A stretch of 64,000 bases of DNA from Eutrophovita sp913057845 (GTDB lineage Bacteria; Pseudomonadota; Gammaproteobacteria; Burkholderiales; Eutrophovitaceae): assembly GCA_963925895.1 (NCBI GenBank), contig CAWUVH010000006.1, forward strand, positions 1-64,000. Direction: 5' to 3'. The stretch's first letter is position 1. Each line of letters opens with the position of its first letter. Below, one piece after another: positions 1 to 8,803 of the stretch. The position numbers and the translations under genes are program-made. The notes under the pieces are model-generated. The model searched no databases. It saw nothing but the letters and a program-made list of their open reading frames with translations, and was not told where the DNA came from.

Positions 1-74
1 CGATTTTAATCGTATTAGTGAAGTTAAAAACATGAATTTTCCCCGCTCATAATCAGCAAAAATAGCCCTCTCCA

Positions 75-1340
75 TTGACAGTTCAGGACCACAGATACTA
101 CTCCGTAGGTTTCAGCCATGATACCTGCCCTCTCGATTTAAGAGAGGCATTGGCTATTGGCGACGATGAAATAGAATCGGCGCTAAAAAGCTTACAAAAT
201 TCAGAGGGGGTTAGTGAGTCGGTGATTTTGTCTACTTGTAACCGTACGGAAATATATAGCGTAGCCATAAGCTTTGACGAGGTCCTTAAATGGTTCGCCG
301 ATTACCGTGGTTTTTCTATGGAGAAGCTCTCTCCCGTTCTTTATAGGCACACTGGAGAATTTGTGGCTCAGCATGCTTTTCGTGTGTCGGCCGGCCTTGA
401 CTCGATGGTTCTTGGTGAGACGCAGATTCTTGGACAACTAAAAAACTCAGTGCGTGCAGCAGAGGCAGCAGGAGCGCTCGGGCCTAAGCTAAGACAATTA
501 TTTGATACGAGTTTCTCGGTCGCGAAATATATAAGGACAAACACCAATGTGGGTGCCCACTCGATTTCGCTTGCGGCTGCTTCTGTCAAAGTGAGTGAGC
601 GTATTTTTGGGACGCTCGCGACGTCAAAAGTTTTGTTTATTGGTGCGGGAGACATGAATCGCACGTGCGCTGAATATTTTGCATCCTTAAATGTTCACGG
701 CATGTCTTTTACCAATCGAACGTTGAGTCGGGCAGAAGCATTAGCTGATGTGCTAAACGGTAACTTTTTCCCATTAAATGAGATTGCTCAGCGGTTATGC
801 GAATTCGATATTGTTGTCTCGTGCACGGGTAGTCCAATACCGATTCTTGGGAAAGGCGTGATTCAGAAGGCCATTGAGTTAAGGCGGCATAAACCAATGC
901 TCTTGATCGATCTTGCGGTACCTCGTGATATTGAGACTGAAACGTCTGAATTAGATGACGTGTTTCTTTATACCGTAGACGATCTTGGTGAAATTGTTAA
1001 AGATGGGATGAGGAATCGAGAGGAAGCGGCGCGGGAGGCTGAAAAAATAATAAAGGATAGGTTAGTTCAATTTACAGATCAGCTTGATAGAGCGAAATCT
1101 GCTCCGGTTATCAAGAAGTTTCGTCAGCATGGCGAATTCATAAGGGAGAGTGAGTTAGAAAAAGCCCTTGCGTTACTTGCTAAGGGTGAGCAACCAGAGA
1201 CAGTGATTAAAAGCCTGTCGCGTGCAATCACTAATAAATTTATGCATGAGCCCAGTCGTGCGCTTAATGATGAGTCGAACAATGAACAAATGAGTCTCTC
1301 GGATGCTTTAAAGAGGCTTTATGGATTGGATAAAGATTAA
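75..1340 (+). CDS. hemA: Glutamyl-tRNA reductase
   Basis: First committed step of C5-pathway tetrapyrrole synthesis: NADPH reduces glutamyl-tRNA(Glu) to glutamate-1-semialdehyde in the cytoplasm. The 421-residue product has the family layout. An N-terminal catalytic domain carries the nucleophilic Cys55 in STCNRTEIY, the tRNA-binding stretch GLDSMVLGETQILGQ lies near residues 107-121, a Rossmann motif VLFIGAGDMN near 185, and a helical dimerisation tail follows. The start is TTG at 75, since no ATG lies in frame close by; the protein begins in the right place for the family. It abuts prfA directly (stop at 1338-1340, next ATG at 1341), so hemA-prfA-prmC are probably co-transcribed. Confident. 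Confidence 0.96.
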   Translation: MTVQDHRYYSVGFSHDTCPLDLREALAIGDDEIESALKSLQNSEGVSESVILSTCNRTEIYSVAISFDEVLKWFADYRGFSMEKLSPVLYRHTGEFVAQHAFRVSAGLDSMVLGETQILGQLKNSVRAAEAAGALGPKLRQLFDTSFSVAKYIRTNTNVGAHSISLAAASVKVSERIFGTLATSKVLFIGAGDMNRTCAEYFASLNVHGMSFTNRTLSRAEALADVLNGNFFPLNEIAQRLCEFDIVVSCTGSPIPILGKGVIQKAIELRRHKPMLLIDLAVPRDIETETSELDDVFLYTVDDLGEIVKDGMRNREEAAREAEKIIKDRLVQFTDQLDRAKSAPVIKKFRQHGEFIRESELEKALALLAKGEQPETVIKSLSRAITNKFMHEPSRALNDESNNEQMSLSDALKRLYGLDKD

Positions 1341-2417
1341 ATGAAGCAGTCATTGCTAGATAAATTAGAAAAATTATCTCTAAGGCATGAGGAGCTCAAT
1401 GCGCTGATGAGTACAGAGAGTGCCACTTTAGATATGGATGTCTTTACTGGGTGGACGAGAGAGCATGCAGAGCTTGAGCGGATTGTTTTAAATTATCGCG
1501 ATTATCTAAAGGTCGATCACGATGTGTTAATGGCTAAAGGTTTGCTTAATGACCCTGACATGAATGAGTTGGCAAAATTAGAAATTCTCGAGGGAGAAGA
1601 AAAGAAGATTGTTCTTACGGGTCTTTTGCAAAAGTCTTTATTGCCCAAGGATCCGAATGATGGTCGCAATGTGTTCTTGGAGATACGGGCAGGTGCGGGG
1701 GGAGATGAGTCCGCTCTTTTTTCAGGAGATCTCCTCAGGATGTACTATAAGTATGCTGAAAAGAATCGATGGGTTGTTGAGATGATCTCTCACAATGAAT
1801 CCGACCTTGGTGGGTACAAAGAGGTGATCGTTAAGATCAGCGGCGACAATGTTTATGCACAATTAAAGTTTGAATCTGGTGGTCATAGAGTGCAACGTGT
1901 CCCAGAAACGGAGACGCAAGGTCGCGTCCATACGAGCGCGTGCACAGTGGCAGTCTTGCCCGAAGCTGATCAATTGAAAGATGTTGAAATCAACCCCAGT
2001 GAACTACGCATTGATACGTATCGAGCCTCAGGGGCCGGAGGCCAGCACATTAATAAAACCGATTCTGCGATTCGTATTACTCATCTTCCTACTGGATTAG
2101 TTGTTGAGTGTCAGGATGATCGGTCACAACATAAGAATAAGGCGCGGGCACTCTCAGTTTTGGCCGCAAGGTTAAATGCATTGCAAACTCAAGAGCATCA
2201 GGCTAAAGAGGCGGCAACACGTAAAACACTTATCGGCAGTGGTGATAGATCGGAAAGAATCAGGACGTACAACTTTCCTCAAGGTCGATTGACTGAGCAC
2301 AGAATCAATTTGACCTTATATAAGCTGTCTCAAATTATGGAGGGAGAGCTTGATGAAGTCATCAGCACCCTCCTCTCCGAGCATCAAGCTGAATTACTCG
2401 CTATTGCATCGGAATAG
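1341..2417 (+). CDS. prfA: Peptide chain release factor 1
   Basis: Recognises UAA and UAG stop codons on the ribosome and triggers peptide release. The 358-residue protein carries the class-defining tripeptide P-E-T at 188-190, the RF1 (PxT) rather than RF2 (SPF) signature, and the universal GGQ motif at 233-235 within RASGAGGQHINKTD. The length is that of a full RF1. It begins immediately after the hemA stop codon with no spacer, indicating translational coupling. It is followed 23 bases later by prmC, whose product methylates the Gln of this GGQ, so enzyme and substrate sit in one operon. Confidence 0.97.
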   Translation: MKQSLLDKLEKLSLRHEELNALMSTESATLDMDVFTGWTREHAELERIVLNYRDYLKVDHDVLMAKGLLNDPDMNELAKLEILEGEEKKIVLTGLLQKSLLPKDPNDGRNVFLEIRAGAGGDESALFSGDLLRMYYKYAEKNRWVVEMISHNESDLGGYKEVIVKISGDNVYAQLKFESGGHRVQRVPETETQGRVHTSACTVAVLPEADQLKDVEINPSELRIDTYRASGAGGQHINKTDSAIRITHLPTGLVVECQDDRSQHKNKARALSVLAARLNALQTQEHQAKEAATRKTLIGSGDRSERIRTYNFPQGRLTEHRINLTLYKLSQIMEGELDEVISTLLSEHQAELLAIASE

Positions 2418-2440
2418 AGACTGCATTAACGGCTATCATC

Positions 2441-3316
2441 ATGATCAAAGACAGCTCAATCGAGTCTGATATTTTGAGCCTGGTTCGGGCTTTTGGCTTA
2501 TCTAGAATGGAGGCCATTAGAGAGGTAAAAATCTTGTTCGCTCATGCGATTGGGCTGGGTCAGTTGGATTTGATTAAAGAGCCAAGTTTAATGTCAGATC
2601 CATTGCATATCGAAAAATACAAAAAATTATTTCAAGACAGAATTAACGGGAAACCTATTGCTTATATTCTTGGTGAAAAAGAGTTTTACGGTCTTTCTTT
2701 TAAAGTCAACGAACATGTATTGATCCCCAGGCCTGAGACTGAATTGCTGGTTGATGTGGCAATCGAAAAAATTCAAAGCCATAACCTAAAAAGAGTGTTG
2801 GATCTCGGCACCGGATCGGGGGCCATCACTATTTCAGTGGCGATCAATGCGCCAGGTGTTGATGTCGTGGCCGCTGATATTTCCAAGAATGCCCTTAAAG
2901 TCGCAGAGGCGAACGTAAGAAGCCTTTGCCCCGGCGCTTCAATTTCTTTCGTTGAAAGCAATTGGTTTTCTAAAGTATCTGGAACTTTTGATTTGATCCT
3001 GGCTAACCCGCCTTATATTGCGGCTGATGATAGTCATCTTAATTCGCCAGAACTTCGTTATGAGCCTCGCGGAGCCCTTGTTTCTGGACCGGAAGGGCTT
3101 GATGCAATCAGCGAAATTTTGGAGCAAGGTCAATCATTTCTCAATGAGGGAGGGTGGTTGTTTTTCGAGCACGGTTACGACCAGCTTGGTCTTTGCCAAG
3201 ATCTTTTGGCCGAACAAGGTTTTATGTCTTTGTTTAATGCGGTAGATTTGTCAGGGAACCCACGGATCAGCGGTGGTAGAATAGGGGTTGTAACCCGGAC
3301 AGCTTATGGCTGTTAG
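2441..3316 (+). CDS. prmC: Release factor glutamine methyltransferase
   Basis: SAM-dependent N5-methyltransferase that modifies the glutamine of the GGQ motif in RF1 and RF2. Of 291 residues, the N-terminal helical part (about 1-75) binds the release factor. The catalytic domain has the SAM loop DLGTGSGA at 121-128 and the active-site NPPY at 189-192, diagnostic for amide methyltransferases of this kind. It sits directly downstream of prfA, the usual pairing (formerly called hemK because of the neighbouring hemA). Confidence 0.95.
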   Translation: MIKDSSIESDILSLVRAFGLSRMEAIREVKILFAHAIGLGQLDLIKEPSLMSDPLHIEKYKKLFQDRINGKPIAYILGEKEFYGLSFKVNEHVLIPRPETELLVDVAIEKIQSHNLKRVLDLGTGSGAITISVAINAPGVDVVAADISKNALKVAEANVRSLCPGASISFVESNWFSKVSGTFDLILANPPYIAADDSHLNSPELRYEPRGALVSGPEGLDAISEILEQGQSFLNEGGWLFFEHGYDQLGLCQDLLAEQGFMSLFNAVDLSGNPRISGGRIGVVTRTAYGC

Positions 3317-3361
3317 CTCCGAGTGGCGGGCAAATTGAAGGGTATGAGAAAAGGAATTTAA

Positions 3362-3670
3362 ATGGATGCGAATGAGATCATCAAAAAACAAGTAACAGAC
3401 AATGCAGTTGTTTTATATATGAAAGGGTCGCCAGAGGCGCCCATGTGCGGCTTTTCTGCTGCTGCTGTGCAAATGTTAGAAGCGTGCGGTGCAGAGGATG
3501 TCGCGACTGTTAATGTTTTAGCTGATGAAGATATTCGTCAGGGGATTAAGGATTTTTCAAATTGGCCAACGATCCCTCAGCTATACGTGAACGGTGAATT
3601 TTTGGGCGGTTCAGACATCATGCGTGAAATGTATCAGTCTGGAGAGCTTCAGAAGTTACTTGGAAAATAA
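3362..3670 (+). CDS. grxD: Monothiol glutaredoxin, Grx4 type
   Basis: Small (102 aa) monothiol glutaredoxin that in relatives carries or transfers [2Fe-2S] clusters with glutathione and BolA partners. The CGFS active site is at 29-32, preceded by the conserved KGSPEAPMCGF context, and the TIPQLYVNGEFLGGSDI-like segment that binds glutathione is intact (here WPTIPQLYVNGEFLGG). It is the last gene of the hemA-prfA-prmC-grxD run and is followed within 16 bases by a strong hairpin terminator. Confidence 0.95.
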   Translation: MDANEIIKKQVTDNAVVLYMKGSPEAPMCGFSAAAVQMLEACGAEDVATVNVLADEDIRQGIKDFSNWPTIPQLYVNGEFLGGSDIMREMYQSGELQKLLGK

Positions 3671-3685
3671 GCAAACATTATGTTC

Positions 3686-3717
3686 GTAAAAAAACCAGCG
3701 TCGGCTGGTTTTTTTAC
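3686..3717. terminator. Bidirectional rho-independent terminator between grxD and dsbB
   Basis: A perfect 14-bp stem (3686-3699 pairing with 3704-3717) with a 4-base loop. The A7 run on one arm and the T7 run on the other give a U-tract whichever strand is transcribed. It lies between convergent grxD and dsbB, so it can end both transcripts. Confidence 0.88.
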
Positions 3718-3758
3718 GTCCTTATTATGATCACTGATGGTCAGCCGGATTCTTTTTT

Positions 3759-4241
3759 TTACTTTCTCTTTAGAAAAGTTAATTCGGTCAATAGGATGAT
3801 GATGAAGCAAGCTAAGGCCCATTCCGCAATTGATAATCCTGCAAATCTCCATAAAACGATTGAGCAGTCACCGGTTCCTCTGAATATCATTGGTAAGGCC
3901 TCCGCTAATGGGAAGGTGTCTACGACAAAACCGAGGTCTGCGCCACAATCAAATATCTCGGGTGGGTTGTGTTCTAGCCATACATGTCGCAAGGCAACAC
4001 CAGACCCAAGTCCCGCAAAGAGGATGATGAGCCAAGAGGATATTCGCGAAAGAAATCTCTTTGTGAGAAAAGGTAGAGAAATTAAGGCGGTCACTCCAAT
4101 GAGAATAAACGCATATCGTTGCAAGATACACATCGGACAAGGTGCCAGTCCTTCGTAGTGTTGAAGGAATAGTGCGAAAGCAATCAGCCCGAAACAGCCG
4201 AAAAATTCAGCCAATCTGATATTTTTTTTAGTTATGGCCAT
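3759..4241 (-). CDS. dsbB: Disulfide bond formation protein B
   Basis: Inner-membrane oxidase that reoxidises periplasmic DsbA and passes electrons to quinone. The 160-residue protein has four hydrophobic helices and both functional cysteine pairs: Cys35/Cys38 in the CPMC of the first periplasmic loop and Cys99/Cys126 in the second. Arg42 after CILQR matches the quinone-interacting arginine of the family. It lies 36 bases downstream of argH on the same strand, so it may be read from the argH promoter. No dsbA is seen in the window. Confidence 0.93.
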   Translation of the reverse strand: MAITKKNIRLAEFFGCFGLIAFALFLQHYEGLAPCPMCILQRYAFILIGVTALISLPFLTKRFLSRISSWLIILFAGLGSGVALRHVWLEHNPPEIFDCGADLGFVVDTFPLAEALPMIFRGTGDCSIVLWRFAGLSIAEWALACFIIILLTELTFLKRK

Positions 4242-4277
4242 ATTAACTTCCTAGATTTTTAATAAGAGATCGGATGT

Positions 4278-5675
4278 TTACGCAATAAGTTTTCGAGCGT
4301 TTGAGATGGCGGACATGACTGCTTGCGACCCAGTGCCCCCGATATGGTTACGGCTCTCCAGAGCCTGCTCTGGCGATAGAAGCGCCACCATTTCTTTGCT
4401 GATCAGTGGCGATATGGCTTGAAGCTCCTCTATGGCTAAATCGGTAATATCTATGTTCTGTTGACTCGCCGTCTTTACTGCTTTCGCGACAACTTCGTGT
4501 GACTCCCTAAAGGGAAGACCTTGTCGTACTAGGTGATCAGCGAGATCAGTGGCTGTTGCGAACCCTCGCGCAGTAGCATCACGCATGGCTTGTTTGTTCA
4601 CGGTAATGCCTGTCAGCATATCGGCATAGACTAAAAGTGTATCGCGAATAGTTTGCGCCGTATCAAATAGTGGTTCTTTATCTTCTTGGTTGTCCTTGTT
4701 GTATGCAAGTGGTTGGCCTTTCATTAAGGTGAGTAGCGATACGACATGCCCATTGACTCGACCGGTTTTCCCGCGAACCAACTCTGGGACATCCGGATTT
4801 TTCTTTTGAGGCATCATTGACGAACCAGTACAAAAGCGATCTGCTATTTCAATAAAATTGAACTGTGGGCTCATCCAAAGAATGAGTTCTTCCGACAATC
4901 GCGATAGATGTGTCATCAGTAGAGCCGCTGCGGTACAAAACTCTATTGCGAAATCACGATCGGATACAGCGTCTAAAGAATTTTCACACACACCATCAAA
5001 GCCAAGCTTTTTAGCAACGCTCAATCGATCAATCTTAAAAGTGGTGCCAGCAAGTGCCCCCGAGCCCAGAGGGAGTCGATTTACTCTTTTGCGTAGATCA
5101 TGAAATCGTTCTGCATCTCGTTTGGTCATCTCAAAATAGGCCATTAAATGATGCGCAAAGGAGATGGGTTGAGCAACCTGTAGGTGAGTAAGACCAGGCA
5201 TGACAGTTTGGACATGCTGTTCTGCGAGATTGAGGAGATTCGATTGAAATTGATGTATCAATTTAATGGTTAAATCTACTTGGTCTCTGACGTAGAGTCT
5301 TATGTCAGTCGCAACTTGATCATTTCTTGATCGTGCTGTGTGAAGCTTTTTACCAGCGTCCCCGATTAATTCGGTGAGCCGGTGCTCAATGTTGAGGTGC
5401 ACGTCCTCGTAGTCGAGCGACCAATTAAAGTCGCCGTTATGGATCTCGGTTCTAATCTGGATCAGGCCTCTTTTAATATCATGAAGGTCCGTATCGCTAA
5501 TTATTTCCTGTTCACACAGCATCTCAGCATGTGCGAGCGAGCCGTCGATATCGTATTCAGCAAGTTGATAGTCAAATCCAACGGAGGCCGTAAACCTTTT
5601 AACCAGTTCGGTTACCGGTTCGTCAAATCGACCAGACCAAGTGTTTTGATTGCTTTTTTTATCTTTATTACTCAT
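4278..5675 (-). CDS. argH: Argininosuccinate lyase
   Basis: Last step of arginine synthesis, splitting argininosuccinate into arginine and fumarate. The 465-residue protein shows the fumarase/aspartase superfamily signature GSSMMPQKKNP at about 284-294 with the catalytic serine, the GLTHLQ histidine region near 161-166, and HTARSRNDQ near 112-120. Length is standard. It is divergent from hemC across a 255-base region and upstream of dsbB; argA is about 32 kb away, so arginine genes are scattered here. Confidence 0.96.
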   Translation of the reverse strand: MSNKDKKSNQNTWSGRFDEPVTELVKRFTASVGFDYQLAEYDIDGSLAHAEMLCEQEIISDTDLHDIKRGLIQIRTEIHNGDFNWSLDYEDVHLNIEHRLTELIGDAGKKLHTARSRNDQVATDIRLYVRDQVDLTIKLIHQFQSNLLNLAEQHVQTVMPGLTHLQVAQPISFAHHLMAYFEMTKRDAERFHDLRKRVNRLPLGSGALAGTTFKIDRLSVAKKLGFDGVCENSLDAVSDRDFAIEFCTAAALLMTHLSRLSEELILWMSPQFNFIEIADRFCTGSSMMPQKKNPDVPELVRGKTGRVNGHVVSLLTLMKGQPLAYNKDNQEDKEPLFDTAQTIRDTLLVYADMLTGITVNKQAMRDATARGFATATDLADHLVRQGLPFRESHEVVAKAVKTASQQNIDITDLAIEELQAISPLISKEMVALLSPEQALESRNHIGGTGSQAVMSAISNARKLIA

Positions 5676-5930
5676 AAATCGCTATCACGCACGTTTCGTT
5701 AAATTAGCGCACTTATTTTAATTGGTTTGCGAAACTTGAAGTGCCTTTCTAGGTAAGCATATATCGAAAATTTAAATCCCGCACTTCTGAGTGAGGCAAG
5801 GGTGCTTGGTGAGGTATCATTACGAGAATGGTAGCGAAGGCTAATCAAGGGTGCGGCCTGTAACGTTGGCCTCAATACTGTGTATTAAACAGAACATGAT
5901 TTTTTGTTTGACCAACCGGAAGCAGCTCGA

Positions 5931-6854
5931 ATGAACAAAGTGGTTATTGCGACTCGCGAGAGTGAATTAGCGCTATGGCAAGCGAATAGAATCAAATATT
6001 TATTATCTACAGCCGAGCCGGGTCTAGAAGTTGAGATTCTTGGCATGACAACCGAGGGTGATCAAAAGCTGGACACATCGCTCGCTAAAATTGGCGGTAA
6101 GGGGCTGTTTATTAAAGAATTAGAGCAGGCCATGCTTGATGGGCGAGCAGATATTGCTGTCCATTCTATGAAAGATGTACCTGTTAATCTACCGAGCCGA
6201 TTTTGCATCCCAGCTATTTTAGATCGAGAAGATGTCAGGGATGCTTTTGTCTCATCTAAGTATCAACATCTCAGTGATGTTCCCGAAGGCGGGGTGATTG
6301 GGACCTCTAGCTACAGGCGAGAGAGCCAAATAAGAAATCAATTTAAAGGCTTGAGCGTGCATCCACTTAGAGGAAATGTTCAGACGCGTTTGCGAAAGCT
6401 AGATGAAGGACAGTTCGATGGAATCATCCTGGCGGCGGCTGGGTTAGAGCGGCTTGGGCTTCGAGAGAGAATTGCGGAATATTTACCTGTTGATGTCAGC
6501 ATCCCTTCTGTAGGCCAGGGGGCCTTGGGCATCGAATGCTTAGACTCTCGTCAAGACGTGCGTCAGTTACTGTCTAGGTTAGATCATGAATCCAGCAGGA
6601 CATGTGTGGAAATGGAGCGTTTCGTTTCCCAATCACTGGGGGGGTCCTGTGCCTCCCCATTGGGTGCTTATGCGCGTTTTTCTTCTACCGGCTTAGAAAT
6701 GAGCGCATTCGTCGCGTTGCCAGATGGGTCGAGGTGTCTGAGAGTAGAGGGACGAACGGATAATTTCAGTGGCAGAGGCTTGCATCTCAGTCAGACATTA
6801 GTTGACGAATTGATGGTCTTAGGTGCTCGAGAGTTGCTCAGTGAGATTGAGTAG
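5931..6854 (+). CDS. hemC: Hydroxymethylbilane synthase (porphobilinogen deaminase)
   Basis: Condenses four porphobilinogen molecules into hydroxymethylbilane. From the ATG at 5931 it is 307 residues, with the dipyrromethane cofactor cysteine at about Cys240 in SLGGSCASPLGA, and HSMKDVP and the GTSSYRRE / RGNVQTRL arginine-rich substrate segments. An upstream in-frame TTG at 5904 would add nine residues (MFDQPEAAR) not expected for the family; I prefer ATG because MNKVVIATRESELALWQ starts where the family does, but no strong ribosome site decides it. It is directly followed by hemD. Confidence 0.94.
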   Translation: MNKVVIATRESELALWQANRIKYLLSTAEPGLEVEILGMTTEGDQKLDTSLAKIGGKGLFIKELEQAMLDGRADIAVHSMKDVPVNLPSRFCIPAILDREDVRDAFVSSKYQHLSDVPEGGVIGTSSYRRESQIRNQFKGLSVHPLRGNVQTRLRKLDEGQFDGIILAAAGLERLGLRERIAEYLPVDVSIPSVGQGALGIECLDSRQDVRQLLSRLDHESSRTCVEMERFVSQSLGGSCASPLGAYARFSSTGLEMSAFVALPDGSRCLRVEGRTDNFSGRGLHLSQTLVDELMVLGARELLSEIE

Positions 6855-7631
6855 ATGGCAACCCTGGAGATGAGATCTTTAGCAAATAAGACGATATTGA
6901 TTGGCAGACCACGCTTTCAAAGCGAATATCTCATGGAGCAAGTAGGCGCGAGAGCAGGTCGAGCTGTACTTTGTCCCGGTTTGGATGTTCAAGAGTTGCC
7001 AATTGATCCAGTCAGCCCATTGGATGAATGCGATGTCATTGTTTTCGTCAGCCCGACGTCAGTTGAGATGGGTTGGAAGAATGTGTCTGAGTTGCTTAAG
7101 GTCCAACCAAGCATCCAGATCGCGGCTGTGGGCCGCTCAACAGCGGACAAGCTTAACGCCAAAGGTAGGCTGGTTTTTGCGCCAGAAGGGCAGGGTGGCG
7201 CTGATTCACTTGTGAAAGTAATGAGAGGTAACTTAGACTTGTCTTTGTCTACGGTATTGGTCGTTACTGCGGAAGGTGGTAGTGGGCGTTTAGAGCATTT
7301 ACTAGAGCATGAAGGAGCCACAGTCAAAACGCATGCATGCTACCACCGATCGGATATACAAGATCCAATCGATACGGAAGTGCTGGCTCAATTGAAAGCG
7401 GGGCTTGATGGCTGGATAGTTACGAGCCGAAGGTCGATAGGTAACATTTTTGTTCAATTCAAGGGACGGGAGGCGTTGCTCACATCCGCTCCTCTATTTG
7501 TCAATCACTCTGCGGTTGCGGAAAAGGCTTTGGCTCTTGGGGTGACAACCGTTTTTGTTTGTCAAGATGCAGGGGTGGCCATGATGCATAGTCTTGAGGA
7601 TTGGTTTTTGTCATTAGATTTAAGACAGTAG
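6855..7631 (+). CDS. hemD: Uroporphyrinogen-III synthase
   Basis: Closes the linear tetrapyrrole with inversion of ring D to give uroporphyrinogen III. The family is poorly conserved. Support comes from position (its ATG follows the hemC stop with no gap), length (258 aa), the N-terminal ILIGRPR start, the VFVSPTSVE segment near residue 60, and a C-terminal WIVTSRRSIGN stretch near 190. hemX follows 12 bases later. Confidence 0.9.
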   Translation: MATLEMRSLANKTILIGRPRFQSEYLMEQVGARAGRAVLCPGLDVQELPIDPVSPLDECDVIVFVSPTSVEMGWKNVSELLKVQPSIQIAAVGRSTADKLNAKGRLVFAPEGQGGADSLVKVMRGNLDLSLSTVLVVTAEGGSGRLEHLLEHEGATVKTHACYHRSDIQDPIDTEVLAQLKAGLDGWIVTSRRSIGNIFVQFKGREALLTSAPLFVNHSAVAEKALALGVTTVFVCQDAGVAMMHSLEDWFLSLDLRQ

Positions 7632-7643
7632 AAGGGGTTTCGC

Positions 7644-8729
7644 GTGGACGATCAGCAGAATACAGAACCAAAAACCACTGACGCCGATGGTGCGCTTAAT
7701 GTTGGAGATTCCTTGCCCCAGGAGTCGAAGAAAAAAAATAGCAGCTGGCTCGGTAAGTTTTCAGTGATTGTTGGGATATGTAACTTGTGCATAGGCATCC
7801 CATTTGGGGTCTGGTACATAGATCAAATTGTGAATCAAAGTGCCCAGGTTGCAGCAGGAAAACTCGAATTGGAAGGCTATAGCTTGAGTTTGCAATCCGA
7901 CTTTATGAATAGCGTGCCGGACTTGAGTGCCAAAGCAGAAAGGCAATCTCGCGAATTAAAACGCTTGGGCCTCGAGGTCAAACGACTTAATGACAGCTAT
8001 GAGTCCTCGACTGCGATGCCTGCTAGCCCTGATGGATCTTTGTTCGTGTGGCACATGAGAGACCTAATCTTAGGAATTCATAAGTATCCGTTGGATTCTG
8101 TTCAGAAAAAAGGAAGCATGGCTATTTTGTCTCAGCTGAGAGCATCCGCTGACTCTGTTAAGTTCGGAAAGCATGGTGAGGAAGTCATTAAATCTTTAGG
8201 CCAGGACTTGGTGTCTTTGAGGGAAGCAAAGACACTTGACGTGAATCGTATTGATCAAGGGTTGCTACAATTGTTGGAGTTGACGGATCTTCTTCAGTTA
8301 ACCGATCGCGAGCGTCCCTCGCCCGATGTGTTGAGGGGTGATAGTCCTGTTGCGGCGAATGATTGGGTTGTACTAAGGAATATTTGGAAGGAAATTAAGT
8401 CGGTCATTCAGGTGCGTCGATTGAATGGCCCAGATGCGGACTTTGATGAACGATATTTTGTTCTTGAAAAGTTTAGGTTGAAAGTGTTAGAGATGGAGTA
8501 TCTTTTTGACGCGAACGACATGATTCGTCTGAGCCAACAACTGGGATGGATTAAAAGATATGTGCAAACTCATTTTGATCCTGATGACCCAGAAACACCT
8601 GCTGTATTGGGTCTTATCAACGAGTTAAATAGTTTGGTGGATATTCCTGGCCCAAGCTTTACATCGACACTCTCTGCGATTGAAAATTACTTCAATGCTA
8701 TTCAGGCGGATAAGGATGGAGCTCAATGA
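7644..8729 (+). CDS. hemX: HemX-like membrane protein (uroporphyrinogen-III C-methyltransferase-related family)
   Basis: A 361-residue protein with a charged N-terminus, one membrane helix at about 39-58 and a large helical periplasmic part beginning with a heptad-like stretch (about 65-125), the architecture of proteobacterial HemX. Despite the family name no methyltransferase motifs are visible; the role is unproven, presumably linked to haem synthesis at the membrane. The start is GTG at 7644, supported by an AAGGGG ribosome site 7-13 bases upstream. It lies between hemD and hemY, the usual place. Confidence 0.85.
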   Translation: MDDQQNTEPKTTDADGALNVGDSLPQESKKKNSSWLGKFSVIVGICNLCIGIPFGVWYIDQIVNQSAQVAAGKLELEGYSLSLQSDFMNSVPDLSAKAERQSRELKRLGLEVKRLNDSYESSTAMPASPDGSLFVWHMRDLILGIHKYPLDSVQKKGSMAILSQLRASADSVKFGKHGEEVIKSLGQDLVSLREAKTLDVNRIDQGLLQLLELTDLLQLTDRERPSPDVLRGDSPVAANDWVVLRNIWKEIKSVIQVRRLNGPDADFDERYFVLEKFRLKVLEMEYLFDANDMIRLSQQLGWIKRYVQTHFDPDDPETPAVLGLINELNSLVDIPGPSFTSTLSAIENYFNAIQADKDGAQ

Positions 8730-8803
8730 AGATGAGTTTTGGTATTTGCCTGTCTGTCCATTTTTCGCGATCTTTTGGCTGTTTGGGTGAGTTTTTGATA
8801 TGA
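8726..8803 (+). CDS. Possible 25-codon bridging ORF between hemX and hemY
   Basis: An ATG at 8726 overlaps the hemX stop (ATGA) and reads 25 codons to a TGA at 8801-8803 that overlaps the hemY ATG at 8800 (again ATGA). The predicted peptide starts MKMSFGICLSVHFSR and has no recognised domain. The double stop-start overlap could let ribosomes pass from hemX to hemY, or may be chance. hemY has its own GGGTGAG-like ribosome site, so the bridge is not required. Confidence 0.25.
   Translation: MKMSFGICLSVHFSRSFGCLGEFLI

Noticed and set aside
3727..4158. Plus-strand open frame of 143 codons over dsbB
   Set aside because: It is antisense to a clear dsbB with intact cysteine pairs and has no recognisable protein pattern.
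6638..6644. G7 run in hemC
   Set aside because: It encodes the conserved Gly-Gly before the cofactor cysteine; ordinary codon choice.
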